From: Nocardia nova SH22a
GTDB lineage: Bacteria; Actinomycetota; Actinomycetes; Mycobacteriales; Mycobacteriaceae
Assembly (NCBI RefSeq): GCF_000523235.1
Contig: NZ_CP006850.1
Span: 5,332,001-5,396,000 of the forward strand
Length of the DNA stretch: 64,000 nt
Direction of reading: 5' to 3'
Position 1 is the stretch's first letter; each line of letters starts with the position of its first letter. This document shows positions 62,433 through 64,000 of the stretch, in pieces. The position numbers and the translations under genes were made by a program. The notes under the pieces were generated by a model. It ran no database searches. It saw only the letters and a list, made by a program, of their open reading frames with translations, and was not told the origin of the DNA.

Positions 62433-62866
62433 CGACCGTTCCTTTCCTACTCGCGTGCCTGCCGCAGCACACGGAGCCGCATTATCTAAACACTTGTCCA
62501 GATCAAAGATCGGACAGGTGTCTATTTCGATAACCGGTTACAGCTTCGCATATGCGCCGCGCCTTGTGAACCGAAATCGGATATCCGATCACGCCGTCGC
62601 CGGGCGGCCTACCAGGCAAATTGAGACTCTCGTGCCATACATGCGACCAACTTCATCCACCGGTGAAAGTTGTTTGCGCACAATTAACGAGCCGTAACCG
62701 CCGGTGCACCCGCCGGACAGCCACGCGAATCTAGAATCGACGGCACGTTCTCCGAATCCGAGACGCTCCTGTTCGTGCATCGTCGCCCGAGCCTGCCCGC
62801 CCCGCCGATCCGCGGCTTTCGTCTTCGCCCGGCATCCTCTTCGACGCCGGTCGACCGGGAGGCACC
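62433..62866. other. Divergent intergenic region, pucR-like / WS-DGAT
   Basis: 434 bp with no gene. Besides the inverted repeat at 62490-62521 it contains an AT-rich stretch (62620-62690) with GTTTGCGCACAATTAACG, a probable promoter for the acyltransferase gene, and a long (about 180 nt) potential leader. Confidence 0.5.
62490..62521. promoter_or_regulatory. 10-bp inverted repeat operator candidate
   Basis: ACACTTGTCC, 12-bp spacer, GGACAGGTGT: 9 of 10 positions pair. It lies 58-89 bp upstream of the PucR-type regulator, consistent with autoregulation. Confidence 0.45.
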
Positions 62867-64000
62867 ATGAACCACACCGCTGTCCGTCTCCTGACTCCGG
62901 GCGAGGTGTTCACCGACCGTGACACGAGCCCGCTCCCCCTCGCCACCGACATCCCGCACGCGCCGGTCAGCGGCGAGCCACGTCAACTGAGCGCGCTGGA
63001 TCTGATGCTGCTGGACAGCGAAACCCCTTCCATGCCACTGCATATCGGCGCGCTGATCCTGCTGGATTCGGGTCGCTCGCCCCACGGCCCGCTCGATGTC
63101 GGATCGTTGCGCCGGACGTTCGCGGCGCGCCTGCATCTGGTGGCCGCGCTGCGGTGGCGCGTGCGGACCGTCCCGTTCGGGCTCGACCGGCCGTATTGGG
63201 AGGACTGCGAAGCGATCGATCTGGGTCGTCATGTCCGTGCCGTCACATTGCCCGAGGGCGCGACGGATGCGGATCTCACCGACTACGTGTCCCGGCACCA
63301 CGCACTGCCGCTGACACGGTCGCGTCCGCTGTGGGAGTGCCATCTGATATCCGGGCTCTCCGGTGGCCGCCAGGCCGTGTACATGAAAATCCATCATGCC
63401 GTCATCGACGGTGTGTCGGCGGCCGAGATCATGGCCGCGTTCCTGGACATCTCCGATGCGCCCGGCGTGCCTCCGCTGCCCGGTGAAGGTATGCGCCGCA
63501 ACAGAACTCCGTCCATCAGGGAAATGCTCGCTCGCAGCGTTCCGAACTCGATCGAACGGCAGTCGTCCCGTGCCCGGGCCGTCCGCGCAGCCCTGCCTTC
63601 GCTGCTGCGCCTGCGTGACGATCTTCGGGGCAGGCACCGCGACATACCTTTCAATCGCCCGCTCACACCGGCCCGCGCGGTCGCCTACGCCTCCTTACCC
63701 CTGGAGCAGGTCAAGAGCGTCAAACGGTCGATCGACGGCACGGTCAACGATGTGGTGATGGCGGTGTGCACGTCGGCGCTACGGGGCTGGATGCTCGACC
63801 GCGACCTGCCCGCCGACCGGCCGCTCCTGGCCGCGGTGCCGGTTTCGGTGCGCACCGCCGAGCAGATCGGGCAAGCGGGCAACCAGTTCTCACTGATGCT
63901 GTCCGCGTTGCCGATCGACGAGACGGATCCGGGCAACAGACTCCGGCTCCTGCATCGAAACCTCCTCGCGGCCAAGGACCGGCTTCGCGCGCAACCACCG
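62867..64000 (+). CDS. Wax ester synthase/diacylglycerol acyltransferase (3' end outside window)
   Basis: Open from ATG 62867 (GGGAGG upstream) to the window edge, 378 codons; typical members have about 460 residues, so roughly 80 are missing. The catalytic HHxxxDG motif is present as KIHHAVIDGVSAAEIM (about residues 170-185). The N-terminus QLSALDLMLLDSETPSMPLH and the later TVNDVVMAVCTSALRGWM and AAVPVSVRTAEQIGQAGNQF are family hallmarks (the latter being the usual PVSVR...GN block). It makes triacylglycerol or wax esters from acyl-CoA at the membrane, and is typical of oleaginous mycolata. Confidence 0.88.
   Translation, partial: MNHTAVRLLTPGEVFTDRDTSPLPLATDIPHAPVSGEPRQLSALDLMLLDSETPSMPLHIGALILLDSGRSPHGPLDVGSLRRTFAARLHLVAALRWRVRTVPFGLDRPYWEDCEAIDLGRHVRAVTLPEGATDADLTDYVSRHHALPLTRSRPLWECHLISGLSGGRQAVYMKIHHAVIDGVSAAEIMAAFLDISDAPGVPPLPGEGMRRNRTPSIREMLARSVPNSIERQSSRARAVRAALPSLLRLRDDLRGRHRDIPFNRPLTPARAVAYASLPLEQVKSVKRSIDGTVNDVVMAVCTSALRGWMLDRDLPADRPLLAAVPVSVRTAEQIGQAGNQFSLMLSALPIDETDPGNRLRLLHRNLLAAKDRLRAQPP

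Noticed and set aside
1..64000. tRNA, rRNA or integrase/attachment site
   Set aside because: No cloverleaf, rRNA-like segment, intact integrase or transposase was recognised by eye; tRNAscan-SE and Infernal would be decisive.

Overview
The window is high-GC actinobacterial DNA with frequent GTG starts and many 4-nt stop/start overlaps. It carries a chorismate-to-salicylate synthase, GAF-ANTAR regulators, a 13E12-type HNH protein, a WS/DGAT acyltransferase and a Zur-type repressor. Together these point to a mycolic-acid actinomycete, most likely Nocardia. That assignment is inferred from gene content only. No rRNA, tRNA or CRISPR array was seen.

Left part (1-22 kb) is a mosaic of small regulatory, stress and transport units: a GyrI/DUF302 protein (cut by the window edge), two overlapping GAF-ANTAR genes, a DUF389 membrane protein, a flavin-type oxidoreductase with a decayed second copy of itself, a CDGSH/haem-oxygenase-like pair, a phosphoesterase, a secreted tyrosine phosphatase, a TetR/oxidoreductase group with shared operator-like sites, an ArsB/NhaD transporter operon that includes a stand-alone KhtT-like N-domain, a NarL-type two-component system, and a KhtT/KhtU-like K+/H+ antiporter. 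Two XRE regulators follow, each trailed by a copy of a roughly 110-bp perfectly centred palindromic element.

The centre (22-47.7 kb, plus 52-55.6 kb) is a metallophore locus. A Zur/FurB-type repressor lies beside two divergent transcription units. Leftward: a 3464-aa NRPS (ArCP and three Cy-A-PCP modules), an 1829-aa NRPS (docking-Cy-A[MT]-PCP-TE), a 73-residue small ORF, a saccharopine-dehydrogenase-like enzyme, a thiazolinyl imide reductase and a P450. Rightward: an O-methyltransferase, a second P450 and a salicylate synthase. The same 18-bp Fur/Zur-type box sits inside the -35/-10 spacer of the NRPS promoter and of the promoter of an IrtAB/YbtPQ-like ABC transporter pair 12 kb away. The predicted product is a salicyl-capped poly-thiazoline/thiazolidine chelator of the coelibactin/yersiniabactin/pyochelin type, probably controlled by zinc. 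No salicyl-AMP ligase is present in the window. Both NRPS-internal tandem repeats (9 bp x 13 and 6 bp x 14) lie in frame inside catalytic domains.

Between the biosynthetic core and its transporter lie about 4 kb of mobile-element debris (an IS481-like end, an ISL3-type transposase fragment, a transposase HTH fragment), a DinB protein, a 13E12 HNH protein and three overlapping small genes. The right end holds a gamma-glutamylcyclotransferase-like gene, a 1598-aa assimilatory nitrate reductase fused to two tandem flavodoxin domains and an FAD/NADPH reductase, a PucR-type regulator and a WS/DGAT gene that runs off the window.
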